Assembly (NCBI GenBank): GCA_947483555.1 | Contig: CANKMW010000029.1 | Location: 1 to 64,000 of the forward strand | DNA length: 64,000 nucleotides | Reading direction: 5' to 3' | Source: Myxococcales bacterium | Lineage (GTDB): Bacteria; Myxococcota_A; Polyangia; Haliangiales; Haliangiaceae | Shown here: piece after piece, positions 55,852 to 64,000 of the stretch | Position numbering within the stretch: position 1 is the first letter of the stretch | How the letters are laid out: every line of letters begins with the position of its first letter | The notes under the pieces: generated by a model | Databases searched by the model: none | Seen by the model: the letters and a program-made list of their open reading frames with translations, nothing else | What the model was told of the DNA's origin: nothing | Made by a program: the position numbers and the translations under genes

Positions 55852-56050
55852 CGACGCGCCTACCACCAGCCCGGTACGGTCATGGCGGTACACCAGATCG
55901 AGCTCACCGCCCGGCCGGGAACCCGGCGTGGAACGCACGGTCCGCCATGGCCGGCGTCATGGACGCCTCGGGTCCGGGAGTGGGCCGACCGGCCGCAGTC
56001 ATGTTGCGCACCCGAGCTTGACGGGAGGCGTATGCTCGCGGCGGACCTGA

Positions 56051-56057
56051 AAGGAGG
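56051..56057 (+). promoter_or_regulatory. Strong ribosome-binding site of the cytidylate-kinase-like gene
   Basis: AAGGAGG at 56051-56057 lies six bases ahead of ATG 56064. It is a near-perfect complement to the 16S end and fixes this start. Confidence 0.6.
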
Positions 56058-56063
56058 CTATCG

Positions 56064-56783
56064 ATGGAACGATCACCACGAAGCGTGGATGCGATCGTCG
56101 AGTCTCAGGTGCAGCGGTGGCTCGGCGAACGGTCGCGCCGGACGGCGACGCCCTCGACCTCGCCCCCGCCGCCAGTCATCACGGTGTCGCGCGAGTATGG
56201 CGCGCGTGGCGCCGCGGTTGCCCGCATGGTCGCGGAACAGCTCGGCTACTCGTACTGGGACCGCGAGCTGCTGGCGGCGATCGGCGACCACGCGCGCGTC
56301 GATCCGGCGTTGCTGGCGCCGTTCGACGAGCACCACCGCTCGGCGCTGCTCGATACCCTGCGTGGGTTGATGCCGATCGCGGCGTCACCGAGCCAGGCCG
56401 ACTACGCGCGCGAGCTCACCGCCGTCGCCAGCGAGATCGCGCTGCGCGGACGCGCGGTCTTGGTCGGCCGCGGCCTGGCGTTCCTGATCGATCCGGCCCG
56501 CTGCCTGCGCGTGCGAGTGGTGTGCCCACTCGAACAGCGCATCGCCGGCGTGGCCAAGCGCGACCAGGTGACAACCGACGACGCGCGAGCGAGGATCGAG
56601 TTCGCCGACCGCGACCGTCAACAGTTCGTGCGCGATCTATTCGGCCGCGAGGTCGACGATGTCACCGGCTACGACGTTTGGGTTTCGACCGGTGCGCTGC
56701 GACTCGAGGCGGCGGCCGACGTGATCATCGCCGCGCATCGCGGCCGCTTCGGCGAGCAGACGGCGGCGAGGCCGGGAACGTAG
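56064..56783 (+). CDS. Cytidylate-kinase-like family protein
   Basis: A 239-residue protein of the cytidylate-kinase-like family (PF13189). The P-loop region reads VITVSREYGARGAAVARMV, followed by LGYSYWDRELLAAIG, then GRAVLVGRGLAFLI, LRVRVVCPLEQRI and YDVWVSTGAL. In this family the canonical GxxGxGK is replaced by SREYG(A/S)RG. The true substrate is not CMP in several members and remains unknown. A 30-residue Ser/Pro-rich start precedes the core. Confidence 0.8.
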   Translation: MERSPRSVDAIVESQVQRWLGERSRRTATPSTSPPPPVITVSREYGARGAAVARMVAEQLGYSYWDRELLAAIGDHARVDPALLAPFDEHHRSALLDTLRGLMPIAASPSQADYARELTAVASEIALRGRAVLVGRGLAFLIDPARCLRVRVVCPLEQRIAGVAKRDQVTTDDARARIEFADRDRQQFVRDLFGREVDDVTGYDVWVSTGALRLEAAADVIIAAHRGRFGEQTAARPGT

Positions 56784-56846
56784 CTCAAGACCGCGTCGCC
56801 AGCAGCAGCCCTGGGACGACATGGTGCTGGCCACGCAACGGAGAGA

Positions 56847-57017
56847 TCACGAGAGTGGTCGAGTGGGTCCGACCAGGAAGGCCAGCGCGCCGCCGGCGGC
56901 CAACCGGGGGCGCTGATCGCCCCAGGCGCGAGCATGCAGCAATAGCAGCGTCGCGATCACGATCGTGGCGAAGAGGATCCGATTTCGATGGTGACCGATC
57001 GAGTCGTGCGTCCGCAT
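56847..57017 (-). CDS. Possible small membrane protein
   Basis: A 56-residue open frame starting at ATG 57017 with a GGAGG five to six bases ahead. It has RILFATIVIATLLLLHARAW and a second apolar part AAGGALAFLVG near the end. The SD and the hydrophobic pattern argue for a gene; the short size and lack of relatives argue against it. It could be a two-helix peptide of unknown role. The promoter space ahead of it is 57018-57264. Confidence 0.35.
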   Translation of the reverse strand: MRTHDSIGHHRNRILFATIVIATLLLLHARAWGDQRPRLAAGGALAFLVGPTRPLS

Positions 57018-57148
57018 CGCGTCCTCCGCCACCTGCCTTGTTGTGGTCCGAGATCGAGCGTGGCGGTACTCGGGCGGACGACCACGGATGGAACAGTCGT
57101 TCCATCAGGCGCCTCATCCCCGACGGCGTGTTCGTCCCCGGCGGCGCC

Positions 57149-57162
57149 GGGGGGGGGGGGGG
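57149..57162. repeat. Run of 14 G residues
   Basis: A single tract of 14 guanines, about 100 bases ahead of the PEBP-family gene (57265) and in no confident gene. It could slip and alter spacing in a promoter, fold as a quadruplex, or be a length error of sequencing. Confidence 0.85.
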
Positions 57163-57264
57163 CCGCTCCGACCGAGCGACGACGACGGCCCCCGAACAGG
57201 GGTACTTGCCGACCGCACGTCCGGGGGTACCTTCGAGAAGAGGCTCGTAGCCAAGGAGGCCGCC

Positions 57265-57726
57265 ATGCGTTTGACGTCGAGGGCGTTCACCGCGGGTGCG
57301 GAGATCCCCATGAAGTACACCCACGACGGCGCGGACGTGTCGCCGCCGCTGGCGTGGAGCGAGGTTCCGCCGGGCACGCAGAGCCTGGCGCTGGTCGTCG
57401 ACGATCCCGACGCGCCGGATCCGGCCCGGACGAAGCGCACCTGGGTGCACTGGCTCCTCGTCGATCTGCCACCCGAGATCACCCGGCTGCCCGAGGCCGT
57501 CGACTACCTCCCGGGCGGTCAGGTGGGGTTCAACGACTGGCACCACTCGACCTGGGATGGTCCGGCGCCACCGATCGGACGCCATCGCTGCGTGTTCAAG
57601 CTCTATGCGCTTGACTGCAAGCTCGGGCTCGAGCACCCGTCGAAGCTGGAGGTCGAACAGGCGATGCAGGGTCACGTGCTGGCCGAGGCGCGGCTGGTCG
57701 GGACCTACAAGAGCGCCCACGCCTGA
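57265..57726 (+). CDS. YbhB/YbcL-type PEBP-family protein
   Basis: A 153-residue phosphatidylethanolamine-binding-protein relative (Raf-kinase-inhibitor-like). It shows MKYTHDGADVSPPLAWSEVP, LALVVDDPDAPDP, VHWLLVDLPPEI and GRHRCVFKLYALD, the standard blocks of the bacterial YbhB group. Its ligand and role are unknown in most bacteria. AAGGAGG about six bases ahead fixes ATG 57265. Confidence 0.9.
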   Translation: MRLTSRAFTAGAEIPMKYTHDGADVSPPLAWSEVPPGTQSLALVVDDPDAPDPARTKRTWVHWLLVDLPPEITRLPEAVDYLPGGQVGFNDWHHSTWDGPAPPIGRHRCVFKLYALDCKLGLEHPSKLEVEQAMQGHVLAEARLVGTYKSAHA

Positions 57727-57904
57727 CAGAAGCTACGGGTTGCTGGCTTTCAGCCCGCCGGCCCGCGCCGTCTCGGTCTCGCGGGTCCTTGTACTTGTTC
57801 GGGATCTTGGTCCCGGAGAGACCAGTCACCCGCGGCTCCTCACGGTGCGGGGGCCGGGCTGGGTCGGCCCTTCAGCATCGGTGGATCCTGCCGATTCGGG
57901 GTGC

Positions 57905-59269
57905 ATGGTGTCCAGTCGGATGAAATGGGTGGGTTTCCTGCTCTCGATCGCTGGCACCGGCGCCTGCGGCGGCGGCGGCGACACCCCGCCGGCGGGCGGC
58001 GGCGTGGTGGTGACGCTGGTCGAGTCCTCGGGGCCGGATGCCGAGCTGCGCTACCGTATCGTCCACCGCGTGACGGACGCGGCGGGCGCGGAGGTCGGAA
58101 CGTCGCAGCTCTCCTTCGTCTTCCTGGCCGGCGCAACGCCGTTCGACGCCGGGCCGCTCGCCATCGACGCGACCGGCGAGCCCCTGACCGCGCCGCGCGT
58201 CGACGCGACGGTCACGGCCATCGACGCCGTGCTGTCGGTCGACATGGGCGAGGTCCGATACGCGACCACGCTGCGCGCCAGCGCCGTCGGTGGCGGACCG
58301 CTCGTCGGCGCCAGCGATCTCGCGACCTCCGGCGAGCTGCAGCTCGGCTACTTCGGCGCGGCCGCCGACGCCGAGTTCTTCGACCTCGTGCTCGACGTCG
58401 CCCCTGACGGCGACGCCACCGCGTGCGACGGCGAGTTCCCGTGCGGCGGCTCGCTGGTCATCGACTTCATCCCGGGTGCCGAGCCCGACATGCAGTACGA
58501 AGACCGGCTCATGGCGGTGTCGTTCATGGGCGTCGACTTCGACGGCTCCGCGCGCGCCCACGTCTTCTTCGAGCTCGAGGAGACGGCGCTCTTGCGCAAG
58601 CTCGGCGGTGGACAGCTGGGCAAGATCCTCAGCGTGGCGCAGGGACAGCTCGGCGGGCTCTTCGAGAACGACACCGTGGCATCGGGGGCCGCGGCGAGCG
58701 CGCGCCGGACCATCACCAGCTGGTGGCTGGGCCTGTTCGCCAAGGACGTGGCCGGCAACTCCTACAAGGCGCTCAAGGCGGTCTACGGCGTCGGCACCGC
58801 CGAGGCCGTCGGCACCGCCGCGCTCAAGAAGCTCTTCGACACGCTCGAGAAGGGCGCCAAAGACGCCGCCAAGGACGCCCTCGAGCGCGAGGATCTCGAG
58901 ACCCTCACGCGCGACTACGGCGATGGCAAGCGCGTCACCGTCGCCTGCGATCGCGCGCAGGGCACCGGCAGCCTCCTCATCTCCGGCCAGACGGTGGTGA
59001 AGGAAGCCAACGGCCAGTGCAAGTCGGCGGACTACGCCATCACCTGCCGCTTCACCGTCGACGCCGACTGCAACATCATCACCACCGGACCGTTCGTCTG
59101 CGATCCGCCAGTCAGCAGCAACGTCCAGATCGTGGACCCGTGCCCGACGTGCGGCGTCGACGCCACCGGTGGCGGCCTCAAGCCCGGGCCCCGCTCGGCG
59201 GCGGCGACCGAGGGCGGCGTCTGCCACCCGCGCGTCTGCACGATCGACGACGTCGTCGATCTGAACTGA
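57905..59269 (+). CDS. Exported lipoprotein of unknown function
   Basis: A 454-residue lipoprotein (MKWVGFLLSIAGTGAC, Cys21 from ATG 57905; ATG 57920 is also possible). A Gly-rich linker leads to a beta-rich first half (RYRIVHRVTDAAGAEVG, YFGAAADAEFFDLVLDV) and a mid-region of Ala/Lys-rich amphipathic helices (KKLFDTLEKGAKDAAKDAL), then a Cys-rich end with eight Cys in about 100 residues (CKSADYAITCRFTVDADC, CPTCGV, CHPRVC). The two halves look like different domains. No family is recognised. It is one of several exported lipoproteins in this window. Confidence 0.6.
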   Translation: MVSSRMKWVGFLLSIAGTGACGGGGDTPPAGGGVVVTLVESSGPDAELRYRIVHRVTDAAGAEVGTSQLSFVFLAGATPFDAGPLAIDATGEPLTAPRVDATVTAIDAVLSVDMGEVRYATTLRASAVGGGPLVGASDLATSGELQLGYFGAAADAEFFDLVLDVAPDGDATACDGEFPCGGSLVIDFIPGAEPDMQYEDRLMAVSFMGVDFDGSARAHVFFELEETALLRKLGGGQLGKILSVAQGQLGGLFENDTVASGAAASARRTITSWWLGLFAKDVAGNSYKALKAVYGVGTAEAVGTAALKKLFDTLEKGAKDAAKDALEREDLETLTRDYGDGKRVTVACDRAQGTGSLLISGQTVVKEANGQCKSADYAITCRFTVDADCNIITTGPFVCDPPVSSNVQIVDPCPTCGVDATGGGLKPGPRSAAATEGGVCHPRVCTIDDVVDLN

Positions 59270-59288
59270 TCGCCCTGCCGATGGAGGC

Positions 59289-59348
59289 CGGGCGGTGACG
59301 TCGGCTCGGTTTGGAAGGCGAGGACGCGGAGAGGGTCGCCGCGGCGCG
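59289..59348. repeat. 60-bp perfect direct repeat, copy 1 (in IS91-type remnant)
   Basis: The 60 bases at 59289-59348 recur without a mismatch at 59473-59532. Both copies code, on the minus strand, for the same end of an IS91-type transposase. Such perfect identity suggests a recent duplication of the scrap. Confidence 0.9.
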
Positions 59349-59472
59349 GGCAGGTGGTGACGCCGGGGCCGAACACGCGCGCGAGCAAGGCAGTCGAGGC
59401 GGCGCGCCAGCATCGAGGCAGTCATGGGCGATGGGCGGGACGGCGGCGGGGAGGCCGAGGTGGTCGAGGAAG

Positions 59473-59532
59473 CGGGCGGTGACGTCGGCTCGGTTTGGAA
59501 GGCGAGGACGCGGAGAGGGTCGCCGCGGCGCG
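59473..59532. repeat. 60-bp perfect direct repeat, copy 2 (in IS91-type remnant)
   Basis: Identical to 59289-59348. The copies are 184 bases apart start to start. Past the repeat the sequences still look alike for about 15 bases (GTGGTGAC). Confidence 0.9.
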
Positions 59533-59539
59533 ACGTGGT

Positions 59540-59932
59540 GACCCGGAGTCTGGACATGGTCCGCGTGTTCGCGCGAGACGCAGACCCCGATCACGACGAC
59601 GCGCTGGTCGATCTCGTTGCGCGCGAGGCCGAGGCCGATCCGGTCCTCGAGGAAGCGGCCCGGGCCATCGAGCCCGCCGTGGTGCTCGGGCAGCGCGTGC
59701 GCATCGTGTGCCGCGGCGCCCTGGTCGCGCTGAAGTTCCACGCCGCGGTCTCGCCGCGCCGGCCCAAGCGCACCAGGACATCGTCGATCTCGGACGCATC
59801 GTCGAGAAGCGGTTCGAACCGGACGACGAGGCGCTCGCGCTGCGAATCGCGGCTCTGTCGTATCCGGGTGCGGATGCCGAGCTCGCGTCGCTTCTCGACG
59901 ACCTTCGGAACGGTCGTCCGATCAAGATCTAG
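59540..59932 (+). pseudogene. Nucleotidyltransferase-like (AbiEii/MNT-type) gene, frameshifted
   Basis: One frame codes SLDMVRVFARDADPDHDDAL then VRIVCRGALVALKFHAAVSP. The end of the protein appears in another frame: AHQDIVDLGRIVEKRFEPDD and ALSYPGADAELASLLDDLR. This order (R.AGL.ALK.HA..., then DI.DI..I....) matches minor nucleotidyltransferase/AbiEii-type proteins. A one-base deletion at about 59770 separates the two parts, and the upstream half with the catalytic G-S..D motif is missing. The region lies next to the IS91-type scraps. Confidence 0.5.
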
Positions 59933-60068
59933 CCGGCCTGCCGATTCGGCATGCCGCGGTAGCCACTGTCGTCACCGACGACACCCGGCCCACCATGCGT
60001 CGCGCACTCCGGTTGGCGTCGTCGTTGCATTCATCTCGTCGCGCGGCGCCACACCCGCGAGGATATTG

Positions 60069-61517
60069 ATGAACCGGTACCTGCTGATCCCACTGACGCT
60101 TCTCACCGCCTGCGCTGTCGACGAGCTCGACCTGGTCAACGACCCGACGGAAGTGCCCGAGCTTCCTGAGGATCCTGAGATGCCGACCACCACGATCTCC
60201 GGCCCGCCGCGGCAAGGCATGGAGACGCAGGGCCGGTACATCCTGGGATCGGCGCTCGATCCCCTGGATGGCGGGGCCGGACGTCATTTCAGCGTGCTCA
60301 CGACCGGGACCAACCTCGGCGGCGCCCCACGGACCGTGGAGTTCTTCGGTCTGGGAGCGCTGCGGATCCAGGGCAAGACCACGCTCGCCGACGATCTGGT
60401 GCTCCCGGGCGCGGCCGGTGGTGAGCTCCGGATCGACCTGGCGCGCCGCGCGGTGGGCGTCACCCTCTACCGGCTCCAGTATCGGGCCACACCAGCTGGA
60501 GCGTGGACCGATCCATGTATGGGCGCCGAGGCGGTGCCGCTGCTCGGCACGTTCTCGACCGCGGGCCTGCACGAGGACACCGGAGGCCAGATCAGCTTCG
60601 CGTGCGCAGATGGCGTCGCGTTCAAGTGCTTCGACTGGGGCTACCGTCCGGGCGGGATCCGCGCGGCCGAATCGTGGCAGATCCACCAGGCCTGCACCCG
60701 GATGGCGCGCGCCGACTATTGCGCCACCGGCACGCCGCACACCCACGAGGGCACGCTGATCTCGATCTTCGACGACGTCGGCATCAATCCCGAACCGCCC
60801 GCGACGTTCTACGGCCTCGACCAGTGGACGCCGCCGGTTGACCGCATGTATTTCGAGGCTGGCTGGCGGGGCGAGGCCGAGCCGGCGGTCTGTCTGAGCA
60901 AGCTGCGCTGGCAAGGGCTGCCGCTCGGAGGCTACTGCCCGCTGGCGCTCCCCGACCCGCGCGTCGACGTGAACGCCGACTTCTGCGACGACCTCATCAG
61001 CACCTGCGCCGACGAGCACACGACCGGATGCCTCGCCAGTGGGACCAAGACCAAGCTGTTCAACGCTTCGCGGTACGCCGACCTGGCGCTCCACGTCTGG
61101 AAGCTCGGCGACGATCGGGTCTCGACGATCGATGGCTACTACGGCGACCCTGCGGTGACGCCGCCGCTGCGCCCGTACCAGGGTCAGGGCGTGTATCAAT
61201 GGGTCGCCGCGGATGGGTTGCTCCTGCGCTCGTTGCCCGACAGTGTCCTGTCGACCGAGGTCATCGACGTCGAGCTGATGGCCAGCGGCAATGACCGCGT
61301 CTACCTCCCGATCACGGCGAAGGTCCTGCTGCCGGCCCACACCAGCCTCGGCTGGCGCGGCAAGGCGTTCATCGCCGCGCGGGGCGGAACGGCGCCGCTG
61401 ACCCTGTACCAGCACCCGACCACCGGCGATACGCTGACCACGACGCTCGCCGCGCCCGCCGGCTACGTGTCGCTCGGCACGGTCGCCCACGTCGCCACGT
61501 TCGACCAGCCCGAATAG
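60069..61517 (+). CDS. ADYC-domain lipoprotein
   Basis: A 482-residue lipoprotein (LLIPLTLLTAC, Cys15) with a Pro/Glu-rich linker. The mature part contains CFDWGYRPGG, then HQACTRMARADYCATGTPHT and GTLISIFDDVGI, which is the ADYC motif and its surroundings known from a myxobacterial domain of unknown function (PF20032). After it come Cys pairs (CDDLISTCADEHTTGC) and a beta-rich end. It is probably on the cell surface. The gene follows the nucleotidyltransferase remnant by 136 bases and starts at ATG 60069. Confidence 0.8.
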   Translation: MNRYLLIPLTLLTACAVDELDLVNDPTEVPELPEDPEMPTTTISGPPRQGMETQGRYILGSALDPLDGGAGRHFSVLTTGTNLGGAPRTVEFFGLGALRIQGKTTLADDLVLPGAAGGELRIDLARRAVGVTLYRLQYRATPAGAWTDPCMGAEAVPLLGTFSTAGLHEDTGGQISFACADGVAFKCFDWGYRPGGIRAAESWQIHQACTRMARADYCATGTPHTHEGTLISIFDDVGINPEPPATFYGLDQWTPPVDRMYFEAGWRGEAEPAVCLSKLRWQGLPLGGYCPLALPDPRVDVNADFCDDLISTCADEHTTGCLASGTKTKLFNASRYADLALHVWKLGDDRVSTIDGYYGDPAVTPPLRPYQGQGVYQWVAADGLLLRSLPDSVLSTEVIDVELMASGNDRVYLPITAKVLLPAHTSLGWRGKAFIAARGGTAPLTLYQHPTTGDTLTTTLAAPAGYVSLGTVAHVATFDQPE

Positions 61518-61524
61518 CCCGGGT

Positions 61525-64000
61525 TCACGGATCGGCGCAGATCCGCACGCCCGCCCACACCGGTCGCATGGTCGGATCCGCGAAGTCGCGGTTCATCGTG
61601 AGCGCCGAGCTGACCCCGTGATACCAGCCGCCGCCGCGGAACATGGCGGCCTCGCCGGGCCCCCGCACCCACTCCCAGGCGTTGCCGGTCAGATCGTCGA
61701 CCCCGAGCGGGCTGCGCGAGCGGGGATGGGCACCGACCTCGTCGGGGCCGTAGGACATCGGGTCGCGACCGTAGGTGACGTCGATGTTCGCGTCATCGAC
61801 GTCGAGCCGCTCGCCATGCGGGTAGCTGCGGCCGTCGGCGCCGCGCGCCGCGCGCTCCCACTCGTGCTCGGTGCACAGGCGCGCCCGCGGCACCCTCCCG
61901 GTCGAGGCCAGCCACGCCGCGTACGCGCGGGCGTCCTCGAACGAGACGCCACTCACCGGCAGTCGCTCCCAGCGCACCTCGCGCCGGGAAGTCCTTCCGG
62001 GAAAGATCAGCGGCTGGCCCTCGGCGGCGTGGTACGCGACCGTGCTCGGCTGCAGCGTCAGCGCGTACGGCGCGTGGCCGTCGAGACGCATCGTCATCAC
62101 GCGGCCGGGCGCGGTCGCCGGCCGCCGCCGCTCACGCTCGTCGGGCGTCAGGACGCGCAGGTACTCCATCCAGCCCGCGAACGTCACCTCGTGGCGAGCG
62201 ATGAGGTACGCGGCGGAAGCGATCGCATGGCGCGGCGGGGCCGACAGGAAGTCGCGACGCAGCAAGTCGTCGCCGGCGCCACCGACGACAAAGCGGCCGG
62301 CCGGCACGTAGACGAAGCCGTCGGGCAGCGCGACCGGCATCGTCAGCGCCGCCACGACCGGCTCGCCACGGCCGATCACGACCGGCAGGGCCACCGCCGC
62401 GCCGCCGCCGCCCTCGAGCTGGACCACGTACGAGCCGGGCGGCAGCGAGCCCGCCAGGCGGGGCCCGGCGACCTCGAGCAGCGCCGGGCCGGGCTCGAGC
62501 ACGCCGCGGCGATCGACGTAGGCATGGACGTGGATGCGGGTCGCCCCCGCCGCCTCGACGGTCAGCGCGCCGGGCTGGTCCCAGCGTCGTCGTCGCGAGC
62601 CGTCGTCGTAGGCGGCGAGGCGGCGGACCAGCTCCGCGGTGGCGATCGCGTCTCCGGCCAGCTCGGCCACCAAGGCGTGGTCCAGGATCGCGTCGGCCAT
62701 CCGCGCGCGCACGTCGGCGCGCTGCCCACCGCGGACCACCGCCGCCTCGAGCTCGGCGGTCGCGTCGCGGTAGGCGGCGCGGGCCGCGTCGATCGCCTGC
62801 ACCGCGTCGCGCCAGCGGGCCTCCCCGGCGGCGGGGTCGCCACCGTCGAACAACGCGAAGGCGGTCGCGCGCGCCGCGGCGCCGTGCCGCCGCTCGCGCT
62901 CGGCGGTCGCGACCCACCCCGCCGCCGCGGACAGGCGGGCCCGCACCTGCCGATCGCGGGCGGCGGATTCGCTGGCGCGGAACGCGAGCCATGACGCGAT
63001 CGCGACCGCCGGCACGCTGGCCACGAGCAGGCCGCGTCCCAGGCGGCGGCGGCGAACCGCGCCTCGGCTGGCGACGAGAAACGCGGCGTCGCGAGCCGCG
63101 ACCTCGCCCAGCCCCCGCGCCTCGGTCAGCCGCGCGGCCCCCCACAGCAGATCGGCCGATCGTCCGAGGCGGTGCCACTCGTCGACCGCCGCGGCCAGCC
63201 GCGCCCGCAACCCGCGCAACCCTGACTCGGCGTCGAGCCAGTCGCGCAGCGTCTGCCACGACGCCACCAGCGCCTCGTGGGCCAGCGCATAGCTCGGTTC
63301 ACCAGCCGGCGTGTCACGCGCCACGATCAGGCGACCGCGCACCAGCGCCTCGAGCGCGTCGGCCGCCGCCGCGTCGTCGGCCGCGACCAGCTCGCCGTGC
63401 TCGCGACTGGCGCGGGTCTGCTCGGGCGTCACCAGGCTGACCATGATCCGCCGCGCCGACCGCCGCGCCGGCGCCGACAGTCCGCTGAGGATGCCGTCGC
63501 CGTGCTGGGCCAGGCTTCCGCCGACGCCGCCCATCGCGGCCAGCGCCGCCGCCGGGATGACGTCGCGCGCCACATCGCGGCGCTGCCACAGCGCGGCGAG
63601 CGTGAACTGCAGGAGCGGCAACGCGCCCGGGTTGGCGGTGACGGCGTCGACCAGCGTCTCGACCAGCTGCTGGTTCTCGAACGCCACACCCTTGGCGGTG
63701 GCGGGACCGACGATGGCGTCGCGGGCGTCGGCGGCGTCGAGCCGGCGCAGCAAGTGGAGGCTCCGGCTCATCACCGGTCCAAGCGCGGACCAGCCGGCGA
63801 CGCGGGTGACGAAATCGCCGCGCACCGCGAGCAGCAACTTGATACCGGGAGCGTCATCGGCCAGCGCGGCGAGCAGCCGGGCCGCGTCGCACGCCTCGTC
63901 GGGGTCGGCCATCGTGACCAGCTCTTCGAGTTGATCGACGAACACCAGGGTCCCGGCGCCGGTGGCGGCGCCGGCGCCGAGGTGCGCCACCAGCTCGAGG
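61525..64000 (-). CDS. nSTAND1-type ATPase with C-terminal formylglycine-generating-like (SUMF1/FGE) domain, partial
   Basis: This is the last part (over 820 residues) of a gene that runs past the right edge. It opens in an nSTAND1-type NTPase: TLVFVDQLEELVT (Walker B), LLAVRGDFVTRVA, NPGALPLLQFTLAALW and PSYALAHEALVASW. A membrane helix follows (about residue 320, LLVASVPAVAIASWLAF), then a linker and a PEGA-like beta part (GSYVVQLEGGGG). The last 240 residues are an FGE/sulfatase-modifying fold: FVYVPAGRFVVGG, ARLCTEHEWERAARG, NAWEWVRG and MFRGGGWYHG. Similar myxobacterial proteins begin with a Ser/Thr kinase, which would lie outside the window. Confidence 0.8.
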   Translation of the reverse strand, partial: LELVAHLGAGAATGAGTLVFVDQLEELVTMADPDEACDAARLLAALADDAPGIKLLLAVRGDFVTRVAGWSALGPVMSRSLHLLRRLDAADARDAIVGPATAKGVAFENQQLVETLVDAVTANPGALPLLQFTLAALWQRRDVARDVIPAAALAAMGGVGGSLAQHGDGILSGLSAPARRSARRIMVSLVTPEQTRASREHGELVAADDAAAADALEALVRGRLIVARDTPAGEPSYALAHEALVASWQTLRDWLDAESGLRGLRARLAAAVDEWHRLGRSADLLWGAARLTEARGLGEVAARDAAFLVASRGAVRRRRLGRGLLVASVPAVAIASWLAFRASESAARDRQVRARLSAAAGWVATAERERRHGAAARATAFALFDGGDPAAGEARWRDAVQAIDAARAAYRDATAELEAAVVRGGQRADVRARMADAILDHALVAELAGDAIATAELVRRLAAYDDGSRRRRWDQPGALTVEAAGATRIHVHAYVDRRGVLEPGPALLEVAGPRLAGSLPPGSYVVQLEGGGGAAVALPVVIGRGEPVVAALTMPVALPDGFVYVPAGRFVVGGAGDDLLRRDFLSAPPRHAIASAAYLIARHEVTFAGWMEYLRVLTPDERERRRPATAPGRVMTMRLDGHAPYALTLQPSTVAYHAAEGQPLIFPGRTSRREVRWERLPVSGVSFEDARAYAAWLASTGRVPRARLCTEHEWERAARGADGRSYPHGERLDVDDANIDVTYGRDPMSYGPDEVGAHPRSRSPLGVDDLTGNAWEWVRGPGEAAMFRGGGWYHGVSSALTMNRDFADPTMRPVWAGVRICADP

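Larger units (their letters stand above)
59289..59532 (-). pseudogene. IS91-type transposase C-terminal remnants, duplicated
   Basis: On the minus strand each repeat copy encodes RRGDPLRVLAFQTEP. In the left copy (59289-59360) it is preceded by TCP, giving TCPRRGDPLRVLAF, close to the zinc-ribbon CPRCGDPLRVLAF-type end of IS91/IS801 transposases with one Cys lost. After the right copy a frame change leads into TARFLDHLGLPAAVPPIAHD, the next part of the same C-terminus (..ILDHLGLPT..PPIAPA). Neither copy has a start or a catalytic core. Confidence 0.6.

Noticed and set aside
55882..56063. A short plus-strand frame between the AAA remnant and the cytidylate-kinase-like gene
   Set aside because: No ribosome site, no homology and mixed composition; treated as promoter region.

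Overview
The window is very GC-rich DNA with tightly packed genes. The gene content points to a myxobacterium-like member of the Myxococcota (a Polyangia or Haliangium/Kofleria-type organism). The evidence is eukaryote-like Ser/Thr kinases, one fused to a STAND-type ATPase and repeats, an nSTAND-sulfatase-like protein, at least seven lipoproteins including one with the myxobacterial ADYC motif, two PilT-type ATPases, a response regulator-DnaJ-TPR protein, and a cholesterol-dependent-cytolysin-like lipoprotein. The taxonomy is an inference from gene content. No rRNA, tRNA, CRISPR array or prophage was recognised.

Layout. 1-303: right end of an IS21-like element abutting a gene remnant. 363-4292: small HTH protein, 3D-domain protein, membrane Ser/Thr kinase, DUF2891 remnant, membrane protein. 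4347-9492: divergent metH and cystathionine beta-synthase genes, the two fates of homocysteine. 9437-15673: coupled methyltransferase and HxxxDG acyltransferase-like gene, a lipase-like lipoprotein, two myxobacterial-type proteins. 15814-19869: a CrtC/AttH-like domain fused to a polyprenyl diphosphate synthase, followed by a GT-C-like membrane protein. 19998-24660: HExxH protein, propeller-like lipoprotein, dead ParE-like gene, FMO plus HSL-type hydrolase. 24636-25605: a toxin-antitoxin pair with an IS91-type transposase scrap, enclosed by direct repeats. 25549-30100: nucleotide cyclase, PPOX-like flavoprotein, zinc-ribbon protein, aldehyde dehydrogenase, exported protein. 30229-36885: kinase-STAND protein, a repeat-flanked DUF4259-like gene, the cytolysin-like lipoprotein, a parDE pair. 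36903-42459: triple-parvulin lipoprotein, two PilT-type ATPases, a membrane protein, an M23 peptidase. 42534-45439: RND exporter and a DUF1569-like protein. 45491-48055: MTA phosphorylase, MtnA and a FucA-type aldolase, which together look like the DHAP shunt of methylthioadenosine salvage. 48141-52289: GMC oxidoreductase, Gfo/Idh/MocA protein, duplicated-motif membrane protein, VTT-like protein. 52306-54670: 3-hydroxyacyl-CoA dehydrogenase, GDPD lipoprotein, YqcC-like protein. 54950-64000: degraded AAA ATPase, cytidylate-kinase-like protein, PEBP-family protein, two lipoproteins, duplicated IS91-type remnants, a frameshifted nucleotidyltransferase and the 3' part of an nSTAND-FGE gene.

Links between genes. 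MetH, CBS and the MTA-salvage operon cover several branches of methionine and homocysteine metabolism. The PilT-like pair and the exported parvulin protein lie in one operon and suggest pilus or surface function. The cytolysin-like protein, M23 peptidase and lipase-like lipoproteins would suit a predatory, surface-acting lifestyle. The accessory DNA (remnants, TA pairs, repeat-flanked genes) suggests repeated small insertions and decay, with fragments of one IS91-type transposase family at two places.
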